From Pirellula staleyi DSM 6068 (GTDB lineage: Bacteria > Planctomycetota > Planctomycetia > Pirellulales > Pirellulaceae), in the NCBI RefSeq assembly GCF_000025185.1, contig NC_013720.1, positions 1,922,001 to 1,986,000 of the forward strand: a DNA stretch of 64,000 nt, given 5' to 3'. The position numbers and the translations under genes were made by a program. The notes beneath the pieces are model-generated. The model was not told the origin of the DNA. It worked only from the letters and a program-made list of their open reading frames with translations, and made no database searches. This document shows, piece after piece, positions 37,010-45,613 of this stretch. The first letter of the stretch is position 1. The number at the start of each line of letters is the position of its first letter.

Positions 37010-37792
37010 ATGGAATTGGCGATGGCCTTTCAAAGCCTCGATCCGGTGAAGATCATCGAAACGGCCGACACGCTCACGAAACGCGTGGAAGAGCGTTTTC
37101 CGAAGTCGGGGCTGGCACAAGTATCGAATCAACTCTTGGCGATTAGTCAGCAGGCTCAGGCACGAAGCGAGTGGATCGCGCGCCCCCTCATCTGGCTGCG
37201 TATTCTCACGGTGGTGATCGTTTCGGTCGTCGTTGGCGGGCTCCTGGCTGCCATTATCACGGCCGAGATTCCCAAAGATCGTTTCGAGATCGACGATCTA
37301 CTGCAAATCACCGAAGCGGGCATCAACGATGTGGTGCTCATCGGAGCCGCTATCTTTTTTCTGATCACAATGGAGCGACGCATCAAACGTGGCCGGGCCT
37401 TGGCCGCGATTCACGAACTGCGCGCCATCGCTCACATCATCGACATGCATCAGCTCACGAAAGATCCCGAGCGGATCTTGCGTCCCCGCGAAACGACTGA
37501 GCATTCGCCGAAGCAGAACCTATCGCTGTTTCTCTTGCGGCGGTATCTCGATTATTGCAGCGAAATGCTCTCGCTGACGGGCAAAATAGCCGCGCTCTAT
37601 GTGCAGCGGTTCGACGACGATGTGTCGCTCGATGCCGCCAGTGAAGTGGAAGATCTTTCGACCGGTTTGTCGCAGAAAATCTGGCAAAAGATCATGATTT
37701 TGCACTCGTTCGAGAACACCAGCATCCCGAGTGGTGGGATGACAGCGACGGTCAGCAGCACGGGAGTGACGCCGCCGACAAGCAGCGCGTGA
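37010..37792 (+). CDS. Two-helix membrane protein, unknown function
   Basis: 260 residues (ATG 37022 is an alternative). A cytosolic N-terminal part (MAFQSLDPVKIIETADTLTK), two membrane helices (LIWLRILTVVIVSVVVGGLL and LQITEAGINDVVLIGAAIFF), then a long helical soluble region (LAAIHELRAIAHIIDMHQLT, LLRRYLDYCSEMLSLTGKIA) and a Ser/Thr-rich tail. This pattern matches a conserved uncharacterised membrane family found in diverse bacteria; role unknown. It precedes moxR by 90 bases on the same strand. Confidence 0.7.
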   Translation: MELAMAFQSLDPVKIIETADTLTKRVEERFPKSGLAQVSNQLLAISQQAQARSEWIARPLIWLRILTVVIVSVVVGGLLAAIITAEIPKDRFEIDDLLQITEAGINDVVLIGAAIFFLITMERRIKRGRALAAIHELRAIAHIIDMHQLTKDPERILRPRETTEHSPKQNLSLFLLRRYLDYCSEMLSLTGKIAALYVQRFDDDVSLDAASEVEDLSTGLSQKIWQKIMILHSFENTSIPSGGMTATVSSTGVTPPTSSA

Positions 37793-37882
37793 GTCGGGGG
37801 CGTGCATCTGCTAGAGTAAAGGTGCCCCTTGGCAATGGGCCCACGGAATTGGGGACTTTAGGAAGAGCGAAACGGACAGCGT

Positions 37883-38905
37883 ATGAGCACCGGAAGTAAA
37901 CCAAAAAGCCTCGGCGATATTTTGCAGGAATTTAGCCAGCATCGTTTGGTGATGCAGCAAGAACTGCAAAAAGTGATCGTCGGTCAGGACGACGTGATCG
38001 AGCAGATGTTTGCTGCGATCTTCACGCGCGGCCACTGCTTGCTCGAAGGTGTGCCAGGTTTGGCGAAGACCCTCATGGTGAGCACCCTCGCCAAGATTCT
38101 CGATGTCGGTTTTAAGCGCATCCAGTTCACGCCCGACTTGATGCCAAGCGATATCACCGGCACGAATGTCCTCGAAGAAGACGAGCAAGGGAAACGCAAC
38201 TTTCGTTTCGTCGAAGGACCGGTTTTCACGAACATTCTGCTGGCCGACGAAATCAACCGAACCCCTCCCAAGACACAGGCGTCGCTGCTGCAGGCGATGC
38301 AAGAGCGGGAAGTGACTGTGGGTCGCAACACCTACGATCTTCCTGAGCCATTCTTCACGATCGCTACGCAAAATCCGATCGACCAAGAAGGAACGTATCC
38401 GCTCCCCGAAGCGCAACTCGACCGCTTCATGTTCAACATCAAGGTGGGCTATCCCACGGCCGATGAAGAGGAAAAAATCCTCTCGCAAACGACGCGCAAC
38501 GAGAAAATTGAAGTCCGCAAAATTCTCTCGGCCCGCGCGATCATTAACTTGCAGAAGCTGGTTAGCAGCGTGGCGGTGAGCGAGTTTGTGGTGAAGTATG
38601 TCGCCCGACTCGTGCGGGCCACGCGCCCCAAGGACCCGTCGTCGCCGAAGTTTGTGCAAGAGTTGGTCGACTGGGGAGCAGGACCTCGCGCTGGCCAAAA
38701 TCTGATCAACGGCGGCAAAGCTCTCGCCGCGATGGATGGCCGGTTCAGTGTCGCGATCGACGATGTGCGCCGCATCGCAGTGCCGGTGCTTCGGCATCGC
38801 ATCAGCACCAACTTTCAAGCGCAAGCCGAAGGGATGACGACCGACGATATTGTGAAGCGACTTGTGAAAGAAATTCCTGAGCCCGAAGTGCAGAAATTTG
38901 CTTAG
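37883..38905 (+). CDS. MoxR-family AAA+ ATPase
   Basis: 340 residues. Walker A GVPGLAKT at 56-63, Walker B ILLADEINR near 117-125, sensor region FTIATQNPIDQEGTYPLPEA and arginine finger region LDRFMFNIKVGYP. MoxR ATPases act as chaperones that mature enzyme or envelope complexes, usually together with a DUF58/von Willebrand protein, which is the next gene here 14 bases downstream. ATG 37883 with AGGAAGAGC upstream. Confidence 0.93.
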   Translation: MSTGSKPKSLGDILQEFSQHRLVMQQELQKVIVGQDDVIEQMFAAIFTRGHCLLEGVPGLAKTLMVSTLAKILDVGFKRIQFTPDLMPSDITGTNVLEEDEQGKRNFRFVEGPVFTNILLADEINRTPPKTQASLLQAMQEREVTVGRNTYDLPEPFFTIATQNPIDQEGTYPLPEAQLDRFMFNIKVGYPTADEEEKILSQTTRNEKIEVRKILSARAIINLQKLVSSVAVSEFVVKYVARLVRATRPKDPSSPKFVQELVDWGAGPRAGQNLINGGKALAAMDGRFSVAIDDVRRIAVPVLRHRISTNFQAQAEGMTTDDIVKRLVKEIPEPEVQKFA

Positions 38906-38919
38906 TAGCGGGCCCTTTC

Positions 38920-39810
38920 ATGTCGGTTGAAAAGTACCTGAAGCCTGAAGTTATCAATCAGATCAAGCGGCTCGATCTGCGCGCGCAGTTTGTCGTGAAA
39001 GGCTTTTTGCAAGGTTTGCACGCGAGCCCGTTTCATGGTTTTTCGGTGGAGTTCAGCGAACATCGGCGTTATTCGCTGGGAGATGATCCGAAAGATATCG
39101 ACTGGCTCGTTTACGCCAAGACCGACAAGTACTACGTCAAAAAGTTTGAAGCCGAGACAAACATTACCGGCTATTTGGTGATGGACCTGAGCCAAAGCAT
39201 GGCTTACACGCTGCGTCAGGAACTCACCAAGTTCGACTATGCCATTTGCCTGGCAGCGGCACTTTGCTACCTGATGGTACATCAGCAAGACCCGGTTGGG
39301 CTCATCACGTTCGATACTCAGGTGCGCGATTGCTTGCCACCCCGCTCGAAAAGAACGCAGCTGGGGAATGTGCTGGCGCATCTCGCCAATCTGAAGCCCC
39401 AGGGAGAGACGAACGTTGCCAAGAGCCTCGCGCAGATCGCCGCGATGCTGAAAAATCGAAGTCTGGTGATGGTTTTTTCAGATCTGCTCGTCGATCCATC
39501 TGAGCTATCGCTTTCGCTGAAACAGTTGCGGCATCGAGGGCATGATGTGATTCTGTTTCACATTCTCGACGAAGCTGAAGTGAATTTTCCCTTCGATGGG
39601 AGTGTCGAGTTTGAAGATCCCGAAACGGGTGAGAAGATGGTAGTCGACGCCAGTGGCTATAAAAGCGACTATCGCAAAACCGTGGCCGACTATCGCGAAG
39701 GACTGAAGCGCGACTGCTTCAAGTCGGGAGTGGACTATGTTCCCCTCGACACCAGCATGCAATTCGACAAAGCGCTGCTGGGATATTTGCTCACACGCCG
39801 CGCGCGGTAG
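38920..39810 (+). CDS. DUF58 protein, MoxR partner
   Basis: 296 residues. DUF58 core: HGFSVEFSEHRRYSLGDDPK, DIDWLVYAKTDKYYVKKFEA, then a von Willebrand-like part with a MIDAS-type DLSQSM (TGYLVMDLSQSMAYTL) and LVMVFSDLLVDPS. Together with MoxR it likely forms a metal-insertion or activation pair; the client is unknown, and the usual downstream BatA/BatB or transglutaminase genes are absent. A minus-strand HEAT lipoprotein gene follows instead. Confidence 0.9.
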   Translation: MSVEKYLKPEVINQIKRLDLRAQFVVKGFLQGLHASPFHGFSVEFSEHRRYSLGDDPKDIDWLVYAKTDKYYVKKFEAETNITGYLVMDLSQSMAYTLRQELTKFDYAICLAAALCYLMVHQQDPVGLITFDTQVRDCLPPRSKRTQLGNVLAHLANLKPQGETNVAKSLAQIAAMLKNRSLVMVFSDLLVDPSELSLSLKQLRHRGHDVILFHILDEAEVNFPFDGSVEFEDPETGEKMVVDASGYKSDYRKTVADYREGLKRDCFKSGVDYVPLDTSMQFDKALLGYLLTRRAR

Positions 39811-39888
39811 GGTTTCATGCTGCCCTGTTACGCTCGTAATCCCCGCGAAATGTGACGAAAAATCTGATGCCTAAATTTGTTGCCTGCT

Positions 39889-40575
39889 TTAATAGGCATT
39901 CATCAGGCCCTTGCGAGGATCGACTTCCTTGAGGGCCTTTTTGGCGGCGCCGCGGATCGTTTCGTCTTCCTTCTGATCGTTGAGCAGTGCCGTCAATTTA
40001 GGGATGGCATCTTTCGCGGCAGGGCCGACGTAGGCCAAGGCAGCGAGTGCCGCTTTACGCTGCGCAAAGTCGCTGCTGTCGAGCGTCGCAATCAGTTTCT
40101 TCACAATTTCTGCATCGCTGGGCTTCACTCGGCCGAGGCATTCGATCGCTTTGATTTTCAGCTGCGCGTTGTCACCATCAGCCGCCTGCAGGAGTGCCGG
40201 TTTCGCGACTGGTCCGAGGCGACTGAGGACACGACAGGCGGTCATACGCGAGGTGAGCCCTTGGGAGCTATCTCCCAGACGGGCGATCAGCTCATCGGCT
40301 ATTTTCGACCCTTGCAACTCGAGCCACTGCTCGACTTTCATACGATCCTGACCGGCTGTTGCTTCGGTTGACGAAGCCAGTCGCTCCGCCTCGGCCATCG
40401 CCTCGCTGACACTGGCAAAGGATGCCTGCGTCACTTCGGGGAGCTTCACCGCTGGTTTTGCGGTCGAACTCTTTTTCTTCGAAGTTCCGCTGCTTTCAGG
40501 AGTCGGCATTTCGCCGCAGCCAAGGATTGCTGTCGTCAGCAGAAGCAGAGAGATCACTAAGGAAAAAGGACGCAT
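39889..40575 (-). CDS. HEAT-repeat lipoprotein
   Basis: About 228 residues. Signal LVISLLLLTTAILGC with lipobox. After a Ser/Lys-rich linker, a helical region (ASVSEAMAEAERLASSTEAT) leads into HEAT repeats: LTSRMTACRVLSRLGPVAKP, LKIKAIECLGRVKPSDAEIV, FAQRKAALAALAYVGPAAKD, AIPKLTALLNDQKEDETIRG. It should scaffold protein contacts in the periplasm. ATG 40575 has GGAAC upstream; the frame upstream of it to 40965 is a different-composition shadow. Confidence 0.82.
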   Translation of the reverse strand: MRPFSLVISLLLLTTAILGCGEMPTPESSGTSKKKSSTAKPAVKLPEVTQASFASVSEAMAEAERLASSTEATAGQDRMKVEQWLELQGSKIADELIARLGDSSQGLTSRMTACRVLSRLGPVAKPALLQAADGDNAQLKIKAIECLGRVKPSDAEIVKKLIATLDSSDFAQRKAALAALAYVGPAAKDAIPKLTALLNDQKEDETIRGAAKKALKEVDPRKGLMNAY

Positions 40576-40774
40576 CGAGAGAGGTTCCAGCAAGTGAGGC
40601 GAGCGAGAAGCATCGCCGAAAAGTAGCTGCGACGAAAGTTCGTCTGGCGATGCCCACGCAATATGCTGCGCCGTCTCCGCTGAATCAAGCACCGGAGGAC
40701 CAAACTCATTCGCGCCGCTCTTTTTCGAGCGAAATCGCCAGCGTTTGGGGGGAAGAGTCGAGCTGGATTGCACG

Positions 40775-40819
40775 AAAAAAGCTCGCTCGGTTCCCAGGAG
40801 AGAGGAACCAAGCGAGCTT
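40775..40819 (-). terminator. Rho-independent terminator after the metallophosphoesterase gene
   Basis: On the minus strand GCTCGCTTGGTTCC and GGAACCGAGCGAGC form a near-perfect 14-bp stem with a 9-base loop followed by TTTTTT, 46 bases past the stop at 40865. It also marks the end of the gap to the HEAT lipoprotein gene. Confidence 0.92.
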
Positions 40820-40864
40820 CGTGTGTGCGGCCAGATTGGACTTTCAGCTTCGCAGGTATGCGAT

Positions 40865-42328
40865 CTAGCTACGACGCATCGATGGACGACCAGAGCCGAC
40901 TTGTGCGAAGTGAGGTGCGCGAATCGGATGAACTGCTGCCGAGGCGACCGGAGCAGCGGGGGCAATGCCCGCTTCGATAATGCTCGGAGCGAGCGATCCG
41001 CTGAGGGTTTCGTGAGCGCGGCCGCTACGTTCGTCCTGCTGATAGAAGGCGAGCAAGTGGAAGCTGTCGCTCGAGATGAACTCGTGCTGTCCCGAAAAAG
41101 CTTGTGTCGGTTGATAGGTGCGGCGCCAGGTGCCCGCGTTGAAATAGGTCTGGCTCAACACAAAGCCATCGGCATGGCTGGCATCGAGCGGAATTTGCTC
41201 GGCCGTGTGGGTGTGACCATACACAATCGAACGTGCCCGACGATTGCGGAAATCAGATTCGGCGAGGGCGTGCATGGCGTAGGAACTGGTGTGAGCACCA
41301 CGCAAATCGGCGAGCCAAGCGAGCGTTTTGCCAGTCCAGTCGTGCGAGTCGCGGCGGCTGAACTTCAAGGCAGAAGCCAGGCCATCGACCAGGTCGACAG
41401 CGCTCCAGCGGCTGCCGTGGCGCACAATCTCGAGTTCCAGAAAATCTTCGACCGTGTTGTCCCACAGCCGCTTGATCGCTTTGCGCGTGACGAGTGCTGG
41501 AACAAGCCGTTCGAGTTGGCTTTCGAGCCAGGCGGCAATCAGCAGTTGGGGACGAATCTGTTCGATCTCGCCAATCGTCGCAAGCGCCACTGGCGAAAGC
41601 TCGGCTGCTAGTTCCGATTCGCAGCGAACAAGGAACTTGCCGACCAGTTCGATGGCAATCGCATCGGAGAGGCTGGCGGTATCGCGATCGTCGCTAAAGC
41701 TGAGAGGATCGAAGATATCGCCGTGACGGGCGAGGACACGATGACGACGGAGCGAATCGGCGAGTTCTTCCGATTCCATCGCTTCGTGAGGGAATGGTTT
41801 GTTGTGCTGGTTGGCAAGTCCCAAGTGGTGGGCCACTTTGTGTCGCAGCAGGTCGAACTGCGAACCGGCCAAGTGCAGCGGCCAATCGCGGTTGCCGACC
41901 ATGTAGTGAGTCCGAACAGCCACGGGCAACTCTTCTTCGTGCAAAAGAGGCTGGCCGTTTTGGCCCACATAGGGGACCGAGACGAGTCCTTCGGTGGCGA
42001 GTGAGCGAAGGTGACGAATCGCGTCGACGTTGTGACGCAGGATATCGTCGGTGATAGCGGTTGCCGTTTCGACGAACGCGGGACTGTTAACATCGCTCCA
42101 GGGACGCGTTTTCGACGCGAGCCACTTCCGCGAGCCGGTGATGTCGAGCGTGTCACCCAGAAGCAGAAGATCGATCCGCTCGATCGGCATGTAGATGCCG
42201 CTGGCACGCCAGCTGGCTCGATAAGCAAGGTCGCACATGCGATCGACGAGCAGTTCCATGGCTCCGCTGGCAAGAGCCGAGCTGGACGCACTGTCGCTGA
42301 GGTGCAGATCGCTGAGGACGACGAGCAT
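40865..42328 (-). CDS. Metallophosphoesterase with LpxH-type GNRD motif
   Basis: About 487 residues. Calcineurin-like metal site: MLVVLSDLHLSDS (DxH) at the N-terminus, IDLLLLGDTLD (GD), YMVGNRDWPL, LARHGDIFD and YGHTHTAEQI (GHTH). The central GNRD, instead of the usual GNHD, is the motif used by LpxH-type pyrophosphatases. At ~490 residues it is about twice the length of LpxH, with helical inserts (VGKFLVRCESELAAELSPVA) and an Ala/Pro-rich tail. Substrate unknown. ATG 42328 is preceded by AAAGGA at good spacing. Confidence 0.85.
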   Translation of the reverse strand: MLVVLSDLHLSDSASSSALASGAMELLVDRMCDLAYRASWRASGIYMPIERIDLLLLGDTLDITGSRKWLASKTRPWSDVNSPAFVETATAITDDILRHNVDAIRHLRSLATEGLVSVPYVGQNGQPLLHEEELPVAVRTHYMVGNRDWPLHLAGSQFDLLRHKVAHHLGLANQHNKPFPHEAMESEELADSLRRHRVLARHGDIFDPLSFSDDRDTASLSDAIAIELVGKFLVRCESELAAELSPVALATIGEIEQIRPQLLIAAWLESQLERLVPALVTRKAIKRLWDNTVEDFLELEIVRHGSRWSAVDLVDGLASALKFSRRDSHDWTGKTLAWLADLRGAHTSSYAMHALAESDFRNRRARSIVYGHTHTAEQIPLDASHADGFVLSQTYFNAGTWRRTYQPTQAFSGQHEFISSDSFHLLAFYQQDERSGRAHETLSGSLAPSIIEAGIAPAAPVASAAVHPIRAPHFAQVGSGRPSMRRS

Positions 42329-42578
42329 GGCCGAATTCCTTTTCGCTTTGGGGGCCCTGCTTCCTTGCAGGGCGCTACGAGAGTCCACCGCGAGTATCGA
42401 CTAACGACTCTGTCGGTCGTGAGGAAAGTTCCGAAAAAAAAGAGATTGTCGGTCGCGGTGAGTGAGGTGCTTGGTGTGCTTGGGTTAACTGCGTTAATTA
42501 GGGTGATCGCAATTGGAGCTTCATCACATCGCTGCTAGCGGATCAGCAGCTCGCGATCAGCTCCCGAATGAAGCGTTG

Positions 42579-43184
42579 CTAGCGTGGCACTTGTGGTGCG
42601 GGCTGCATGAGGGTGCGCATCAGTGCGGGAATTGCTGGGGCGGCGTCGGGGCCGATGCGACCGAGTGTGCGGGCCGCTGTTTTGCGGATCAGCGGATCGG
42701 GATCGTCGAGCAGACGAATCAGATCGGGAACGGCCTCTTTAGCGTCGCTTCCCATGCGTGCTAAAACTTCGGCCGCTTTTCGCCGCACGATCGGGTCTTG
42801 GCTTCGCAGGGCTTGAATCAGGGCCGGAATTGCCGGTGGACCGATCCGCCCCAAGGCGTCAGTGGCGGTTTGCTCTTCGGTCCACTGCTCGAACGGTTGC
42901 AGCTGAAAATGGTCGCGACCGGCTGCGTCGTTTTCGGTGTATGCAACTTGCGCCCCGGCATACGGGCTGTTGGAATTAGCCATCGCTGGATATTTCGAAC
43001 CAGTTCGGTCGACCGCAGGTGGGGCGAGGGTACCCGGCGCGGCCGTGGAAACCAGCGAAGCGCTGCTGTCCGGGGCGGGGCTGCTCTGCGAAGGCTCAAC
43101 AGGTGTGCCACCACCACAGCCGGCCGAGACAAGTGTCGCGGCGCTTATGAGCAGCATCGCGCTGGCAGCTTGGTTTCGAAACAT
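42579..43184 (-). CDS. HEAT-repeat lipoprotein
   Basis: About 201 residues. Signal and lipobox: MLLISAATLVSAGC. A Ser/Pro-rich linker follows, then EEQTATDALGRIGPPAIPAL, DPIVRRKAAEVLARMGSDAK, EAVPDLIRLLDDPDPLIRKT, AARTLGRIGPDAAPAIPALM, three to four HEAT repeats of the PBS-lyase type. ATG 43184 has AAGGGTGAGG upstream. It is similar in design to the gene at 39889, but the repeat sequences differ. Confidence 0.82.
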   Translation of the reverse strand: MFRNQAASAMLLISAATLVSAGCGGGTPVEPSQSSPAPDSSASLVSTAAPGTLAPPAVDRTGSKYPAMANSNSPYAGAQVAYTENDAAGRDHFQLQPFEQWTEEQTATDALGRIGPPAIPALIQALRSQDPIVRRKAAEVLARMGSDAKEAVPDLIRLLDDPDPLIRKTAARTLGRIGPDAAPAIPALMRTLMQPAPQVPR

Positions 43185-43426
43185 GGCCTCACCCTTCCGC
43201 GTCGTCAAATCGCTGTGATCCTCACAATTGGTACGACACCAGTATATCAACCGAGCATGCTCTGCGCGATAGTTTGTCGATCGATGCCATGCCTGCTGCT
43301 ATGAGGGGGGACCGCTCCGATTCGAGACGCCGCCCTGCCTGTTATGAGCTACGGTTGATCTATGGTGGCGAGATCCATCCCGATGGGCGAGGCGTCCTTC
43401 CGAGCGGCTGCGAAGAGTATCAACGA

Positions 43427-44272
43427 ATGGTTACCTACGACGATTATCTCGATAGTTCGCTGGCTCCCGAAGACAAAGGGACCCTCGAGATCAACACCGA
43501 GTATGTCACTACACGCAAACCGATGTGGCTCCTTGCGCTCAAGCTAATCGGTTCGATCGCGATGGTGGCGGCGGTGTATGTCATCGCGCTTCCGTCGCTC
43601 ATGAAGTTCATGTCGCTGTGGCAAGCGATTCCACTCGTTGCTGGCGTGCTGCTGGTCTATCAGGGGATTGCCTTTTTCATTCGCGCCAATCCCGATATCG
43701 ATCGACTCTACTACGACGACTGGGATTGCGATGGCGACAGTTGGACCATGTTTGGCAGTCGTCGCCGCGCGTGGTCGTTCAGCCAGTTTTTGCTACAGCT
43801 ACAGATGATTTTTGGGCCTGGCCGTTTTGTGTCCGAAACGATTCTCGACCTATGTGTCGAGTTTGGTTTTGCGAAAGGTCCAGAAGTGCTCGACCCAGCA
43901 GCGCAGGACGATAAGTCTCGTTTGATTCATGACATCCTGATGCAAAACGATCCGGCGCTTCCCACCTCCCCGGCCCTCATCGAGCAAGTCCAGGCGGAAG
44001 TAGCAGCCGAGCTATCGATGGAAGAGCGTTTGGCTACCGATGTGGCAGACCTGGCGGAGGAGGCTCACGCGGTCGATCCCGAACCGAGTCCCTACAACGA
44101 CCGCGACCCGCGCGTACGCTACGAAGTTTTCTCGACCGATCGCTACACGAGCGAGCGGCTGCGCGAAGCCAAGGATGCAGTCCCCACCTATTCGCGCGAT
44201 CCCTATGCCACGCCCACGGCAGAGCCAGCACCCGCTCCACGCCTCAGCCCTCACCGTTTCGAGCAGTGGTAA
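43427..44272 (+). CDS. Membrane protein, unknown function
   Basis: About 281 residues. A polar N-terminus (MVTYDDYLDSSLAPEDKGTL) leads to two membrane helices (PMWLLALKLIGSIAMVAAVY, WQAIPLVAGVLLVYQGIAFF), followed by a long soluble domain with DIDRLYYDDWDCDGDSWTMF, FGPGRFVSETILDLCVEFGF and an acidic, Pro-rich tail. No family recognised. ATG 43427 has GAAGAG upstream; the longer frame from 43274 adds an Arg-rich leader that is unlikely to be real. Confidence 0.65.
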   Translation: MVTYDDYLDSSLAPEDKGTLEINTEYVTTRKPMWLLALKLIGSIAMVAAVYVIALPSLMKFMSLWQAIPLVAGVLLVYQGIAFFIRANPDIDRLYYDDWDCDGDSWTMFGSRRRAWSFSQFLLQLQMIFGPGRFVSETILDLCVEFGFAKGPEVLDPAAQDDKSRLIHDILMQNDPALPTSPALIEQVQAEVAAELSMEERLATDVADLAEEAHAVDPEPSPYNDRDPRVRYEVFSTDRYTSERLREAKDAVPTYSRDPYATPTAEPAPAPRLSPHRFEQW

Positions 44273-44353
44273 CCGCAGGGCCGGGAAAACTGCCTCGCAG
44301 AGGAAAGCTACGGCAGGCCAGCGTCAGCTTGTCTGTCAGCCTCTTGTGAACTG

Positions 44354-44785
44354 TCAGTTCGCTACATACGCCGTGTAGAACATCCGATAGCCTCGTCGTT
44401 TGTCGTTCCCTCCATCGTGGGTGATGATCGGCCCCAGCACGCCACGGTTGGTGAGATAGTGCTCGATCGCCAGTGGTACGCCCCGGGTGTGCACCACGGT
44501 GTAGTCGCTAGCCTTGATCGATGTCTCCACATGGAGGTTCATCGAGAGTTCCGGACCTACCATCGCGCGGCGCGTTTCTACCACCAGGTAAGCGCCAGGA
44601 AGATTTTGCTGAGCCTCTTGGAAAGCACGTAGCGCCGCACCATCGATTCGAAAGCCGTGGGGCGAGTGATAGTGACCGGTTTCAAGTTGCAGCAACCGCA
44701 GCGAATACGCCGCAAGTCCCAAGACAATCACCAGCGCAGCGCCTCCCGCGATCATCAGCAAGCGAAAACGAGATTTACTACCCAT
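44354..44785 (-). CDS. Membrane-anchored hypothetical protein
   Basis: About 143 residues. One N-terminal helix (LLMIAGGAALVIVLGLAAYS), then an extracytoplasmic part with ETGHYHSPHGFRIDGAALRA, YLVVETRRAMVGPELSMNLH and AIEHYLTNRGVLGPIITHDG. Not recognised. ATG 44785 is chosen over GTG 44791; AAGGCCGAG precedes it. Downstream of another membrane-anchored unknown gene on the same strand. Confidence 0.6.
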   Translation of the reverse strand: MGSKSRFRLLMIAGGAALVIVLGLAAYSLRLLQLETGHYHSPHGFRIDGAALRAFQEAQQNLPGAYLVVETRRAMVGPELSMNLHVETSIKASDYTVVHTRGVPLAIEHYLTNRGVLGPIITHDGGNDKRRGYRMFYTAYVAN

Positions 44786-44819
44786 GTTCACTCGGCCTTG
44801 GAAAAAGTTTGCCGGGTGG

Positions 44820-44842
44820 CACTGCTGGCTTGTCCAGCAGTG
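44820..44842. repeat. Perfect 9-bp inverted repeat, REP-like palindrome
   Basis: CACTGCTGG, CTTGT loop, CCAGCAGTG. It lies between two minus-strand genes, within GGGTGG-flanked sequence. A short T-run (CTTTTT on the minus strand) follows about 15 bases on, so it could act as a weak terminator for the gene ending at 44897, but the compact palindrome with GGTGGC flank looks more like a mobile intergenic repeat. Confidence 0.5.
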
Positions 44843-44896
44843 AGCAGTTCAACACACGCTTCGCCGTTTCGCAGGGGCCCTTCGATGGCCCATCCC

Positions 44897-45439
44897 CTAC
44901 TTCACTTCTCGCAGCGAAATCGGCTTGTCTCCGAATCCATCGTGCTGGCGCTCTAGTTTGCGAAGAATTTCTAGCGCATAGGGTTCAGCAACGAGGTGGT
45001 AGGGATCTTCCGACCTAGAAATCGCGATTGCTTCTTCATTCTTCGGAAAGATGGAGTAGAGGGTATCAAGCTCCATCGTCGGTGGTCCCTCGGCGGTGTA
45101 CGCGGTCAAGGAATTGAAGATGTCGTACATCACTTTCCCCGAAAAACTGCCGTCCCAGTTTGGCGATAACTTGCCCGCAATTTTGAAGGTCGGTTCGTAA
45201 TTATTCGGCGACGCCAACATGAACGGTTGCCCGCTAATAAATCTCACCGTTGCCACATGCGCAATCGGTAACTTCTTGTACTTTGCGATGTAACAACTCT
45301 CGCGTGCGTAGGTCTTGTAGAGATGCAAATAGACCGGCTCCGGCTCGCGAGTTCGATCGATCCACCACGCGAGCCCCACACACGCCAGTGTGGTGAGTAG
45401 CAACAGCGAAAGGAGCGAGATGCGGGGTCGCCATAGCAT
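44897..45439 (-). CDS. Membrane-anchored hypothetical protein
   Basis: About 180 residues. An N-terminal helix preceded by basic residues (MLWRPRISLLSLLLLTTLAC) anchors an extracytoplasmic domain with PVYLHLYKTYARESCYIAKY, IAHVATVRFISGQPFMLASP and YSIFPKNEEAIAISRSEDPY. No known family. ATG 45439 is chosen over 45460 for the GAAGG Shine-Dalgarno and the clean anchor. Followed on the same strand by the next unknown gene after a 111-base gap with an inverted repeat. Confidence 0.6.
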   Translation of the reverse strand: MLWRPRISLLSLLLLTTLACVGLAWWIDRTREPEPVYLHLYKTYARESCYIAKYKKLPIAHVATVRFISGQPFMLASPNNYEPTFKIAGKLSPNWDGSFSGKVMYDIFNSLTAYTAEGPPTMELDTLYSIFPKNEEAIAISRSEDPYHLVAEPYALEILRKLERQHDGFGDKPISLREVK

Positions 45440-45613
45440 TAGCTCGTTACCTTCGCGCATGAAGAGGGAGGTGCATCACCCTGACGTGAAACACCTCCCC
45501 TAAATTACCTGACGAGCACTGGCAGGCGAATGCCAAAAGAAGAGTTTCTTGGCCCTCTTTCCCCCGCCTCTAGTCCCTGGCCACTAGCCGCTGCGAGGCC
45601 GGTGAAACCGTCC

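Noticed and set aside
37811-38824. 337-codon ORF opposite moxR
   Set aside because: Same reason: an antisense shadow of a conserved AAA+ gene with no ribosome site or recognisable protein.
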